This document shows positions 1-6,236 of a DNA stretch of 7,882 nt, one piece after another. A program made the position numbers and the translations under genes. The stretch spans positions 1 to 7,882 of the forward strand of contig JAHZKV010000104.1 in assembly GCA_022600215.1 (NCBI GenBank), read 5' to 3'. The notes under the pieces are model-generated. The model was not told the DNA's origin. It made no database searches and worked only from the letters and a program-made list of their open reading frames with translations. The stretch is from a bacterium. GTDB taxonomy: Bacteria; Chlamydiota; Chlamydiia; Chlamydiales; 2-12-FULL-49-11. Position 1 is the first letter of the stretch; each line of letters starts with the position of its first letter.

Positions 1-1
1 A

Positions 2-40
2 AAAAATGAGAGCGAGTATAGCACAAGGAGCATGACATGA
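2..40 (+). CDS. Possible C-terminal tail of an upstream gene (partial)
   Basis: A frame open from the window edge ends at the TGA at 38-40 and encodes about 12 residues (KNESEYSTRSMT). Its stop overlaps the ATG at 37 of the next small ORF in an ATGA arrangement, which is common between co-translated bacterial genes. A second frame also enters from the edge and ends with TGA at 33-35, so the choice of frame is uncertain. The piece is too short to assign any function, and only sequence to the left of the window can show whether it is a real gene end. Confidence 0.25.
   Translation, partial: KNESEYSTRSMT
25..30 (+). promoter_or_regulatory. Shine-Dalgarno site of the small ORF at 37
   Basis: AAGGAG lies 6 nt before the ATG at 37. 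This near-ideal core and spacing is the main reason to believe that the short ORF is, or was, the true start of a gene. Confidence 0.5.
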
Positions 41-153
41 AGCGAATATGTTGGTTTAGTTTTTTAATTTTGGTTTCGACTGGTCTTTTGGGATTCATGG
101 ATAAAGATGCGCCGTCTATGAGGTGCGTGCTATTGATCATGCTAGCCGCGTAA
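37..153 (+). CDS. Small ORF with signal-peptide-like N-terminus (38 codons)
   Basis: This ORF encodes 38 residues beginning MKRICWFSFLILVSTGLLGF, that is, a positively charged start followed by a hydrophobic stretch, as in a Sec signal peptide or a single membrane helix. It has a strong ribosome binding site (AAGGAG, 25-30) and may overlap an upstream gene end by ATGA. The downstream half (DKDAPSMRC, then a short hydrophobic end) does not resemble a mature domain. A different frame covering the same bases at 105-194 reads like the end of a fibronectin III domain. I therefore suspect that this is the intact 5' end of a secreted-protein gene that now runs out of frame after an indel or internal deletion, rather than a free-standing 38-residue peptide. 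A genuine small membrane peptide cannot be excluded. I do not recognise the gene. Confidence 0.4.
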   Translation: MKRICWFSFLILVSTGLLGFMDKDAPSMRCVLLIMLAA

Positions 154-194
154 GTGCTCCAGTACGGGTAGTGCTAGATAGAAAGAAAAAATAA
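105..194 (+). pseudogene. FN3-like C-terminal fragment, out of frame with the ORF at 37
   Basis: In the frame ending with TAA at 192-194, the 29 codons from 105 include YEVRAIDHASRVSAP followed by VRVVLDRKKK. The first part resembles the last strands of fibronectin type III domains, which often read Y-x-(V/Y)-R-A-x-D-x-A-(G)-x-x-S-x-P. No start codon or ribosome binding site belongs to this frame, and a TAA (102-104) closes it just upstream. The likeliest reading is the 3' end of a degraded or frameshifted secreted protein whose signal peptide is the overlapping ORF at 37-153. The match rests on about 15 residues recognised by eye, so it is suggestive only. Confidence 0.3.
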
Positions 195-196
195 TT

Positions 197-220
197 AGAG
201 CGGAAGTGTTCTTTTTATTT
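197..220 (+). terminator. Weak intrinsic-terminator-like hairpin
   Basis: AGAGC (197-201) can pair with GTTCT (208-212), counting one G-U pair, around a 6-nt loop. The stem is followed by TTTT-A-TTT. The position fits, just after the stop codon at 192-194 and before the xfp promoter region. The 5-bp stem is weak, so this is a low-confidence terminator. Confidence 0.3.
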
Positions 221-229
221 TAAATAGTC

Positions 230-271
230 TTTACAAGATATTTTTTATCCGTATGGTCAAGCTTGTATACT
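230..271 (+). promoter_or_regulatory. Putative promoter region of the xfp operon
   Basis: Two sigma70-like arrangements are visible. One is TTTACA (230-235), a 16-bp spacer and TATGGT (252-257). The other is TATACT (266-271), a good -10 element with only a poor -35 match (TTTATC, 243-248). Either would drive the xfp gene at 289. The sequence alone does not decide between them. Confidence 0.35.
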
Positions 272-288
272 TGTTATAAGAGGCTTAG

Positions 289-2646
289 ATGGCAGATTAC
301 GAAGAAGATATGTTAGAGAAGATAGATGCGTATTGGCGAGCAGCAAACTATCTATCTGTTGGTCAGTTATACCTTTATGACAATCCATTGTTGAAAAAGC
401 CCCTCAAGCTATCGCATGTAAAACCTTTGGTAGTAGGGCATTGGGGGACAACGCCTGGGCAAAACTTTATCTATGTTCATTTAAATCGGGTGATTAACAA
501 ATATGACCTCAATATGTTTTATATTTCAGGGCCTGGTCATGGAGGGCCGGCACTTGTTGCAAATACTTATTTAGAAGGAACCTATAGCGAGGTTTTTCCA
601 AATATTTCTCAAGATGAAGAGGGGCTGAAGAAGTTTTTCACCCAGTTTTCTTTTCCTGGGGGGATTTCATCTCACGTTGCTCCAACGACACCTGGCTCTA
701 TTCATGAGGGGGGAGAGCTGGGATATTCGTTATCACATGCATTTGGAGCAGCCTTTGATAATCCAGATTTAATTGTTGCAGCAGTGGTAGGAGATGGCGA
801 AGCAGAAACAGGCCCTCTTGCGACTGCTTGGCATTCGAATAAGTTTTTGCATCCTATTCATGATGGAGTGGTTCTTCCTATCTTACATTTAAATGGTTAT
901 AAAATTAGTAATCCCACTATTTTTGCACGTATTTCTCATGATGAAGTGGAGCATTTTTTCAGAGGATGTGGATGGAAGCCCTATTTTGTGGAGGGAGATG
1001 ATCCAAAACAGATGCATCAAAAGATGGCAGAGACAATGGATAGGGCTATTGCAGAGATTCACCGAATTAAAAAGAATGCAAAGAGCACAGAGGATCTTAC
1101 TAGACCTTTGTATCCAATGATTGTATTGCGATCTCCTAAAGGGTGGAGTGGACCAAAAGAGGTAGATGGGATCAAAAATGAAGGAACATTTCATTCTCAT
1201 CAAGTGCCTGTGCTTGTAGATAAAGACCATCCCAAGCATATAAAGCTCTTAGAGCAGTGGATGAAGAGCTATCGGCCAGAAGAGCTTTTTGAGGACAACG
1301 GACGTGTTAAGCAAGAGATTTTAGACTTGGCTCCAAAAGGGCATCGTCGAATGGGAGCAAATCTTCATACGAATGGAGGGATGCTTTTAAGGGATTTGGT
1401 TATGCCAGATTTTACCAAGTATGCTCTTAGTGTTCCAAAACCGGGCTCTGTCTATTCAGGTGATACACCAGTTCTTGGGCATTTTTTAGCTGATGTGATT
1501 CGATTAAATGAAAAGTCAAAAAACTTCCGCATATTTGGTCCTGATGAAACTCTTTCTAACTTGCTTGGAGCTGTATTTGAAGTGACAAATAGGCAGTGGG
1601 AGGGAGGTATAGAGGATACAGATGAATCGCTGGCTCCTGCAGGGAGGGTGCTTGATTCTATGTTAAGTGAGCATCAATGCCAAGGATGGCTGGAGGGGTA
1701 TTTACTCACAGGGCGACATGGTTTATTTAATAGTTATGAAGCTTTCTTGCGTATTGTGGATTCGATGTTTTCTCAGCATGCAAAGTGGTTGAAGGTGACA
1801 AAGGAGCTTCCGTGGAGAAGACCTATTGCCTCTCTCAACTATTTGGTATCTTCCCATGTTTGGCAACAAGATCATAATGGCTTTACACATCAAGATCCAG
1901 GATTTATTGATCATGTGATTACTAAAAAGGCTGATATTGTACGCGTTTATCTTCCTCCTGATGCAAATTGCTTATTATCGGTAATGGATCATTGTTTACG
2001 TAGTCGTAACTATGTCAATGTGGTGATTGCTGGAAAACATCCTCTTCCACAATGGTTAGATATGGATGCAGCTATCAAACATTGCACGCAAGGAATCAGC
2101 ATATGGGAATGGGCAAGTTCTGATCATGACAGCGCTCCAGATGTTGTGATGGCTTCTTGCGGAGATACTCCAACCCTTGAGGTGCTTGCAGCAGTATCCA
2201 TTTTGAGGGAGCACCTGCCTGAGTTAAAGGTTCGAGTGATCAATGTAGTAGATTTGATGAAATTGCAATCGCAAAAAGATCACCCACATGGGTTAAGCGA
2301 TACAGATTATGATGCTCTTTTTACAAAGGATAAGCATATTATTTTTGCCTACCATGGCTACCCATCAGTGGTGCACCGCTTAACTTATAATCGAACCAAC
2401 CGTAATATCCATGTACGAGGGTATATAGAAGAGGGGACAATTACGACTCCATTTGATATTCGTGTGCAAAATAAGTTGGATCGCTTTAATTTGGTGATCG
2501 ATTTAATAGATCGCTTGCCGCACCTGGGAAGTAAGGGGATCTATTTGAAACAAAAGCTTAAAGATACTCTTGTGGAGCATAAGCAATATATTGATAAGTA
2601 CGGAAAAGATATGCCACAAGTATTAAATTGGAAATGGGAGAAGTAG
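289..2646 (+). CDS. xfp: Phosphoketolase (xylulose-5-phosphate/fructose-6-phosphate phosphoketolase)
   Basis: This thiamine-diphosphate enzyme cleaves xylulose-5-P (and often fructose-6-P) with phosphate to acetyl-phosphate plus glyceraldehyde-3-P (or erythrose-4-P) in the cytosol. The 785 residues are full length for the family. Both family signatures are present: EGGELGY (140-146), followed by GDGEAETGP (168-176) in the diphosphate-binding region. Expected active-site residues are visible: H51 in HWGTTPGQ, H84 in GPGHGGP, H304 in HSHQVP, E420 in FGPDET (the glutamate that activates the cofactor) and H534 in NGFTHQDPG. The C-terminal domain (about 600-785) is complete. The ATG at 289 is preceded by AAGAGG (278-283) at 5 nt. 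The next gene starts immediately after the TAG stop, so the two are surely co-transcribed. Use of xylulose-5-P alone versus both substrates cannot be told from the sequence. Confidence 0.97.
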   Translation: MADYEEDMLEKIDAYWRAANYLSVGQLYLYDNPLLKKPLKLSHVKPLVVGHWGTTPGQNFIYVHLNRVINKYDLNMFYISGPGHGGPALVANTYLEGTYSEVFPNISQDEEGLKKFFTQFSFPGGISSHVAPTTPGSIHEGGELGYSLSHAFGAAFDNPDLIVAAVVGDGEAETGPLATAWHSNKFLHPIHDGVVLPILHLNGYKISNPTIFARISHDEVEHFFRGCGWKPYFVEGDDPKQMHQKMAETMDRAIAEIHRIKKNAKSTEDLTRPLYPMIVLRSPKGWSGPKEVDGIKNEGTFHSHQVPVLVDKDHPKHIKLLEQWMKSYRPEELFEDNGRVKQEILDLAPKGHRRMGANLHTNGGMLLRDLVMPDFTKYALSVPKPGSVYSGDTPVLGHFLADVIRLNEKSKNFRIFGPDETLSNLLGAVFEVTNRQWEGGIEDTDESLAPAGRVLDSMLSEHQCQGWLEGYLLTGRHGLFNSYEAFLRIVDSMFSQHAKWLKVTKELPWRRPIASLNYLVSSHVWQQDHNGFTHQDPGFIDHVITKKADIVRVYLPPDANCLLSVMDHCLRSRNYVNVVIAGKHPLPQWLDMDAAIKHCTQGISIWEWASSDHDSAPDVVMASCGDTPTLEVLAAVSILREHLPELKVRVINVVDLMKLQSQKDHPHGLSDTDYDALFTKDKHIIFAYHGYPSVVHRLTYNRTNRNIHVRGYIEEGTITTPFDIRVQNKLDRFNLVIDLIDRLPHLGSKGIYLKQKLKDTLVEHKQYIDKYGKDMPQVLNWKWEK
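2637..2640 (+). promoter_or_regulatory. Shine-Dalgarno site of the H+-ATPase inside the end of xfp
   Basis: GGAG, in the last codons of xfp, lies 6 nt before the ATG at 2647, with the xfp TAG between them. Ribosomes finishing xfp therefore stop directly at the ATPase start, an arrangement expected to couple translation of the two genes. Confidence 0.55.
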
Positions 2647-5031
2647 ATGGAAGAGCAAAAGCTCCCTCTAGATGAATTAAAGAAAAAGCTTAATGCTAGT
2701 GATAGTGGACTTTCTAGTGAGGAAGCAAAAGAGCGAAGTAAAAAGTATGGCCGAAATGAGATAGAGGAGAAAAAAGAGAATTTTTTCCTTAAACTTCTTT
2801 CCTATTTTTGGGGACCTATCCCTTGGATGCTAGAGGTGGCAGTAGTCTTGTCTTTGATTGTAGGTCACTATGCTGACTTTGGCATTTTACTTGTATTGCT
2901 AGTGTCTAACTGCTTAGTAGGTTTTTGGGAGGAGTGGAATGCGGGAAATGAAATAGCTGCTTTGCGGGCGCGTCTTCCTTTACAAGTACGTGTCCAGCGA
3001 GATGGAAAATGGATAGCTTTATCTGCCGCTGAGCTGGTTCCTGGCGACGTGGTTCGCCTTCGTCCTGGAGATATTGTCCCTGCTGATTGTCGCTTGTTGG
3101 ATAAGGATCCACTGGAGGTGGATCAATCAGTGCTCACGGGAGAATCTCTTCCTACTTCCTCTAAAGAGGGGGATGCTATTTATTCTGGCTCTATTATCAA
3201 GCAAGGAGAAGGAAATGCCCTTGTCTATGGAACAGGACCAAATACCTATTTTGGAAAGACAGCAGAGTTGGTGCAAGATGCAAAAACTACTTCTCATTTC
3301 CAAAAAGCGGTGCTAAAAATTGGTAACTACTTGATTTTACTTACTGCGGCTTTGGTGGTGACTATTATTGTGGTGGCAATTTTTCGAGGGGACCCTATTT
3401 TAGATACTATTGAGTTTGCTATGGTGCTTACTATTGCGGGGATTCCTGTTGCTATGCCTACGGTATTATCAGTGACGATGGCAATTGGAGCAAGGCTCTT
3501 AGCCAAAAAAGAGGTGGTTGTTACTAAGCTGGTATCGATTGAGGAGCTTGCTAGTATGAATATCTTATGTTCTGATAAAACGGGAACTTTGACGAAAAAT
3601 ACCCTCACTCTTGGTGAGTCTTTTTCTTTAGGAGATTTTTCTTCTAAGGACTTGCTTTTGTATGCAGCTCTTTCTTCTCGAGAAGAGGATAATGATACTA
3701 TTGACTCAGCGGTACTTGATGCTCTTTCTGATAAAAAAGAGATGGAGAGTTTTACTAGAATGGAGTTTCATCCTTTTGATCCTGTATCAAAGCGAACAGA
3801 GGCTAAAGTGGAAAAAGAGGGGGAGGAGATTTTTGTATCTAAGGGAGCGCCTCAAGTAATTTTAGAGCTTTGCGAAGGAGAATATGCCGACAAGGTGGAG
3901 GAAGCGGTAAATAATTTTGCTGCCAAGGGATACCGTGCTTTAGGCGTTGCAAAGAAAAGTAAGGAGAAGTGGGAATTCCTTGGCCTTCTTTCTTTATTTG
4001 ATCCACCAAGAGAGGATGCTAAAGAGACGATTGAGACAGCAAAAGAGATGGGTATTTCGGTAAAGATGATCACAGGGGATCAAACCTCTATTGCTAAAGA
4101 GACGGCGCAAACATTGGGTATGGGAACAAATATTGTGAATGTGTCAAAGCTTGGTGCGGGAGAAAAAGATTTAGAAGAGGCGGTGGTAGATGCCGATGGT
4201 TTTTCTCAAGTCTTTCCTGAACACAAATTCAGAATTATTGAGGCTTTCCAACAAAAGGGAGATATTGTTGGGATGACAGGGGATGGGGTGAATGATGCAC
4301 CAGCGTTGAAAAAAGCGGATTGTGGGGTAGCTGTATCTGGTGCTACGGATACGGCTCGTGCAGCGGCGTCTATTGTACTTTTAAATAAGGGGCTTCATGT
4401 AATTATTGACGCGATCAAGGAGAGTAGAAAGATCTTTCAGCGGATGAATAGCTATGCTATGTTTCGTATCTCTGAAACTCTTTGCGTAGTTTTTTTTATG
4501 ACCCTTTCGATCTTGGCGTATAACTTTTACCCGTTGACAGCGGTGATGATTGTGATGCTGGCGCTATTGAATGATGGTGCTATCTTATCTATTGCTTATG
4601 ATCGGGTTCAATATAAGAAAGATCCTGAGGAGTGGAATATGCCTTTGGTAATAGGCTTTTCTACCATCTTGGGGTTAATTCAGGTGTGTGTTGCCTTTTC
4701 TTTGTTCTATTTAAGTGATCGAGTCTTTTTGTTAGATCGCGATGCCACCCAAACGCTGATGTATTTATATTTTTCTCTCTCTGGCCATTTAACGATATTT
4801 ATCACTAGAACACGGGGACCATTTTGGTCTATCTTACCTGCAAAGATATTGTTTTTTGCAGTGTGTGGAACGCAAGCCTTAGCAACCTGTATTGCTGTGT
4901 ATGGGCTTTTAATGACACCAATTGGCTGGGAGTGGGCGCTCTTTATATGGGCTTATTGCCTTGGATTCTTCTTGATAAAAGACTTGTTAAAGTTGCTAGT
5001 CTATAAAGTGCTGGATCCTGAGAGAAAGTAA
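2647..5031 (+). CDS. Plasma-membrane-type proton-pumping P-type ATPase (P3A)
   Basis: This inner-membrane pump uses ATP to export protons and is related to fungal Pma1 and plant AHA pumps. Its 794 residues show the full P-type order: actuator TGES (164-167), phosphorylation motif DKTGTLT with Asp310, nucleotide-binding KGAP (399-402), TGD (476-478) and TGDGVNDAP (544-552). About ten membrane helices are visible: four before the large loop (near 55-73, 77-95, 227-246, 253-283) and six from about 602 on. N88 in helix 2 and D643 in helix 6 (LLNDG) match the Asn and Asp of the plant proton path, supporting H+ as the cargo. The protein ends shortly after helix 10, so the plant-type C-terminal autoinhibitory region is absent. 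At the place where I expect the conserved helix-5 arginine (AHA2 Arg655) there is Cys613. The start directly abuts the xfp stop, with no intergenic base. A different cation is possible but less likely. Confidence 0.93.
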   Translation: MEEQKLPLDELKKKLNASDSGLSSEEAKERSKKYGRNEIEEKKENFFLKLLSYFWGPIPWMLEVAVVLSLIVGHYADFGILLVLLVSNCLVGFWEEWNAGNEIAALRARLPLQVRVQRDGKWIALSAAELVPGDVVRLRPGDIVPADCRLLDKDPLEVDQSVLTGESLPTSSKEGDAIYSGSIIKQGEGNALVYGTGPNTYFGKTAELVQDAKTTSHFQKAVLKIGNYLILLTAALVVTIIVVAIFRGDPILDTIEFAMVLTIAGIPVAMPTVLSVTMAIGARLLAKKEVVVTKLVSIEELASMNILCSDKTGTLTKNTLTLGESFSLGDFSSKDLLLYAALSSREEDNDTIDSAVLDALSDKKEMESFTRMEFHPFDPVSKRTEAKVEKEGEEIFVSKGAPQVILELCEGEYADKVEEAVNNFAAKGYRALGVAKKSKEKWEFLGLLSLFDPPREDAKETIETAKEMGISVKMITGDQTSIAKETAQTLGMGTNIVNVSKLGAGEKDLEEAVVDADGFSQVFPEHKFRIIEAFQQKGDIVGMTGDGVNDAPALKKADCGVAVSGATDTARAAASIVLLNKGLHVIIDAIKESRKIFQRMNSYAMFRISETLCVVFFMTLSILAYNFYPLTAVMIVMLALLNDGAILSIAYDRVQYKKDPEEWNMPLVIGFSTILGLIQVCVAFSLFYLSDRVFLLDRDATQTLMYLYFSLSGHLTIFITRTRGPFWSILPAKILFFAVCGTQALATCIAVYGLLMTPIGWEWALFIWAYCLGFFLIKDLLKLLVYKVLDPERK

Positions 5032-5068
5032 GCGCTTTTCAAATAGAATGGGCATTTGGAAACGAGAG

Positions 5069-5098
5069 TTGCTATAAAAGAGCGATATGTGATATATT
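5069..5098 (+). promoter_or_regulatory. Putative promoter of the GntR-DUF2000 operon
   Basis: TTGCTA (5069-5074) and TATATT (5093-5098), 18 bp apart, form a plausible sigma70-type promoter. Transcription would then begin near 5105, leaving a short leader that carries the ribosome binding site at 5113-5116. The -10 element sits in the middle of the palindrome at 5082-5107, so a bound regulator would block polymerase. Confidence 0.4.
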
Positions 5099-5107
5099 AC
5101 ATATCGC
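5082..5107 (+). promoter_or_regulatory. 26-bp near-perfect palindrome, likely GntR operator
   Basis: The arms GCGATATGT (5082-5090) and ACATATCGC (5099-5107) are exact reverse complements. The central 8 bp are also self-complementary (ATATAT at 5092-5097), except for one mismatched pair, 5091/5098. Thus 12 of 13 base pairs match. It lies 14 bp upstream of the GntR start codon and overlaps the putative -10 element. GntR regulators commonly bind such dyads near their own genes, so autoregulation is the natural inference. The same element could in principle fold in RNA, but it lacks a following T-run, which argues against a terminator. Confidence 0.6.
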
Positions 5108-5112
5108 AAAAG

Positions 5113-5116
5113 AAGG
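5113..5116 (+). promoter_or_regulatory. Shine-Dalgarno site that sets the GntR start at 5122
   Basis: AAGG (within AGAAGG) lies 5 nt before the ATG at 5122. The frame stays open upstream to a TTG at 5056, but that extension would encode the palindrome and has no ribosome binding site. The shorter protein is therefore preferred. Confidence 0.55.
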
Positions 5117-5121
5117 TAGCT

Positions 5122-5760
5122 ATGCATAAAATAAGAAGAAAATTTGTCAGTCATGAGGCTTATATGAAAATTCGTGATTGGATAGTAAGTGGGGAGATGG
5201 CTCCTGGTCTAAAGATAAGAGATAAGCAGCTAGGGGAAAGGTTGGGCATTAGTCGCACTCCTATTCGGGAGGCGCTTCTTCGTTTGGAGGAGGAGGGCTT
5301 TATTTATACAAAGCCAAATTGTGCCACATTAGTAAGTTCTGTCAATTTTAAAGATGCACATTCTTTATATTCAATTGTTTGGACACTTGAATCGCTTGCG
5401 ATGGCGCAGGCATTTGGAAATATTACCACTAAAGACATTGAAAAGATGAAACAGGCTAATGAAAAGTTCTTAAAGAGCATGGGAAGAGGACAGAGAAAAG
5501 TAGCATTAGAGGCAGATAATGCTTTTCATTCAATCTTTGTAGCGCTTTCAAAAAATTGCGAGTTAATTCATCTATTAGCTGATTTGAAAGTAAAATTGAT
5601 GAGGCTTAATTTATATTATTTTGAAAAGGAAAAGAGTGCTCAGCTCTCGTATGATGAGCATAATAGAATTATTCAAGCATTAGAGGAAAAGGATAAGGAT
5701 TTGGCTATTTCTTTATTAGAAGGTAATTGGAAAAATAGTTTTGCACGATTTGATATGTAG
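5122..5760 (+). CDS. GntR-family transcriptional regulator, FCD (FadR-like) type
   Basis: This is a DNA-binding repressor or activator of 212 residues from the ATG at 5122. Residues about 10-75 form the winged helix-turn-helix, with the family hallmark LGISRTPIREALLRLEEEGF (41-60). Residues about 78-210 form an all-helical ligand-binding domain of the FCD type. In metal-binding FCD proteins an Asp and three His usually bind the metal. Here D132 and H136 have the usual i/i+4 spacing and H180 (DEHNRII) is present, but about 22 residues later, where the last His is expected, the sequence is N202-W203. Metal binding may therefore be altered or lost. The gene is preceded by a palindrome and promoter and followed after 8 bp by a DUF2000 gene, so autoregulation of a two-gene operon is likely. 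The effector is unknown; regulators of this group often sense organic or fatty acids. Confidence 0.9.
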   Translation: MHKIRRKFVSHEAYMKIRDWIVSGEMAPGLKIRDKQLGERLGISRTPIREALLRLEEEGFIYTKPNCATLVSSVNFKDAHSLYSIVWTLESLAMAQAFGNITTKDIEKMKQANEKFLKSMGRGQRKVALEADNAFHSIFVALSKNCELIHLLADLKVKLMRLNLYYFEKEKSAQLSYDEHNRIIQALEEKDKDLAISLLEGNWKNSFARFDM

Positions 5761-5764
5761 GAGG
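5758..5764 (+). promoter_or_regulatory. Strong Shine-Dalgarno site of the DUF2000 gene
   Basis: TAGGAGG starts inside the GntR stop codon and ends 4 nt before the ATG at 5769. An ATG at 5765 is in another frame and is not used. The overlap of stop codon and ribosome binding site points to co-translation with the regulator. Confidence 0.6.
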
Positions 5765-5768
5765 ATGT

Positions 5769-6182
5769 ATGTTTAAGAATAAATTAGTCGCAGTAATGAA
5801 TGGTAAAGTAGAAACTGGAAGAGTGATGAATGCTTTAGGGCATATAAGCATAGGGCTTGGATCAAAAGTAGGGAAAGAAGGATTGCTTTTGTCTGATTAT
5901 GTGGATGCTGATGGGATCGTTCACCCCGATATATCTGATATGCCTTTTATCGTATTAAAAGCGAAAAATTCAAATAAAATAGAGGCCCTTAAAAAAGAGG
6001 CAGAGTTAAGGGGAGTTGTCTGTGTAGATTTTATCGATACCATGACGGGAGGAACGTATCAAGAGCAGCTAGAAAATACAAAACAAACCAAAGGTGAGGA
6101 ATTAACGTATTTTGGAATTGTTTTATTTGGAGATGTGGATATCGTTTCAGAGTTAACTAGAAAATTTTCTTTATGGAAATGA
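5769..6182 (+). CDS. DUF2000 family protein
   Basis: This 137-residue cytosolic protein has no signal peptide or membrane segment. It matches the uncharacterised DUF2000 family along its whole length: an N-terminal strand KLVAVMN (5-11), the NALGHISIGLG segment with H25, YVDADGIVHPDIS (44-56), MPFIVL (58-63), VDFIDTMTGGTYQEQL (86-101) and the C-terminal TRKFSLWK (130-137). The family is described as having a fold like bacterial/archaeal peptidyl-tRNA hydrolase 2, but no reaction is established, so none is assigned here. The gene follows the GntR regulator after 8 bp and is probably controlled by it, which suggests a role tied to the ligand that the regulator senses. The ATG at 5769 has a strong ribosome binding site. 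Family assignment is firm; function is open. Confidence 0.85.
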   Translation: MFKNKLVAVMNGKVETGRVMNALGHISIGLGSKVGKEGLLLSDYVDADGIVHPDISDMPFIVLKAKNSNKIEALKKEAELRGVVCVDFIDTMTGGTYQEQLENTKQTKGEELTYFGIVLFGDVDIVSELTRKFSLWK

Positions 6183-6193
6183 TAATGTAGTAG

Positions 6194-6220
6194 AAAAAAG
6201 CTCGAAAGTAGAGGTTTTTT
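6194..6220 (+). terminator. Hairpin with A-run and T-run after the DUF2000 gene
   Basis: AAAAAAGCTC (6194-6203) and GAGGTTTTTT (6211-6220) pair except at one G/G position, around a 7-nt loop. The A6/T6 arms resemble terminators that can work in both directions. The GC core is only 3 bp, so strength is doubtful. It sits 11 bp after the DUF2000 stop. Confidence 0.35.
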
Positions 6221-6230
6221 GTGGTAGAAT
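6202..6230 (+). promoter_or_regulatory. Putative promoter abutting the ABC-F start codon
   Basis: TAGAAT (6225-6230) is a good -10 element, and TCGAAA (6202-6207) is a fair -35 element at 17 bp. The expected transcription start falls at about 6236-6238, that is, on the ATG at 6237. No Shine-Dalgarno sequence is visible before this ATG, so the mRNA may be leaderless. Confidence 0.4.
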
Positions 6231-6236
6231 GGGCGC

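Noticed and set aside
889..1239. Antisense ORF of 116 codons within xfp
   Set aside because: It lies wholly inside a clearly conserved gene, reads as low-quality protein without domain motifs, and is a coding shadow.
3327..3608. Antisense ORF of 93 codons within the H+-ATPase
   Set aside because: Its composition reflects the reverse of membrane-helix codons and the phosphorylation motif region; no ribosome binding site or family motif is seen.
5030..5040. AAGCGCTT palindrome with T-rich flank as a terminator of the xfp operon
   Set aside because: The 8-bp self-complementary core cannot form a proper loop, and an extended pairing of GAAAG with CTTTTC needs a bulge. It is too weak to list as a terminator.
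5056..5121. 22-residue upstream extension of the GntR gene from TTG at 5056
   Set aside because: It has no ribosome binding site, would translate the palindrome and promoter, and adds residues before the normal family start. The ATG at 5122 has AAGG at a good distance. It is kept only as a possibility linked to the TAGAATGGGC repeat.
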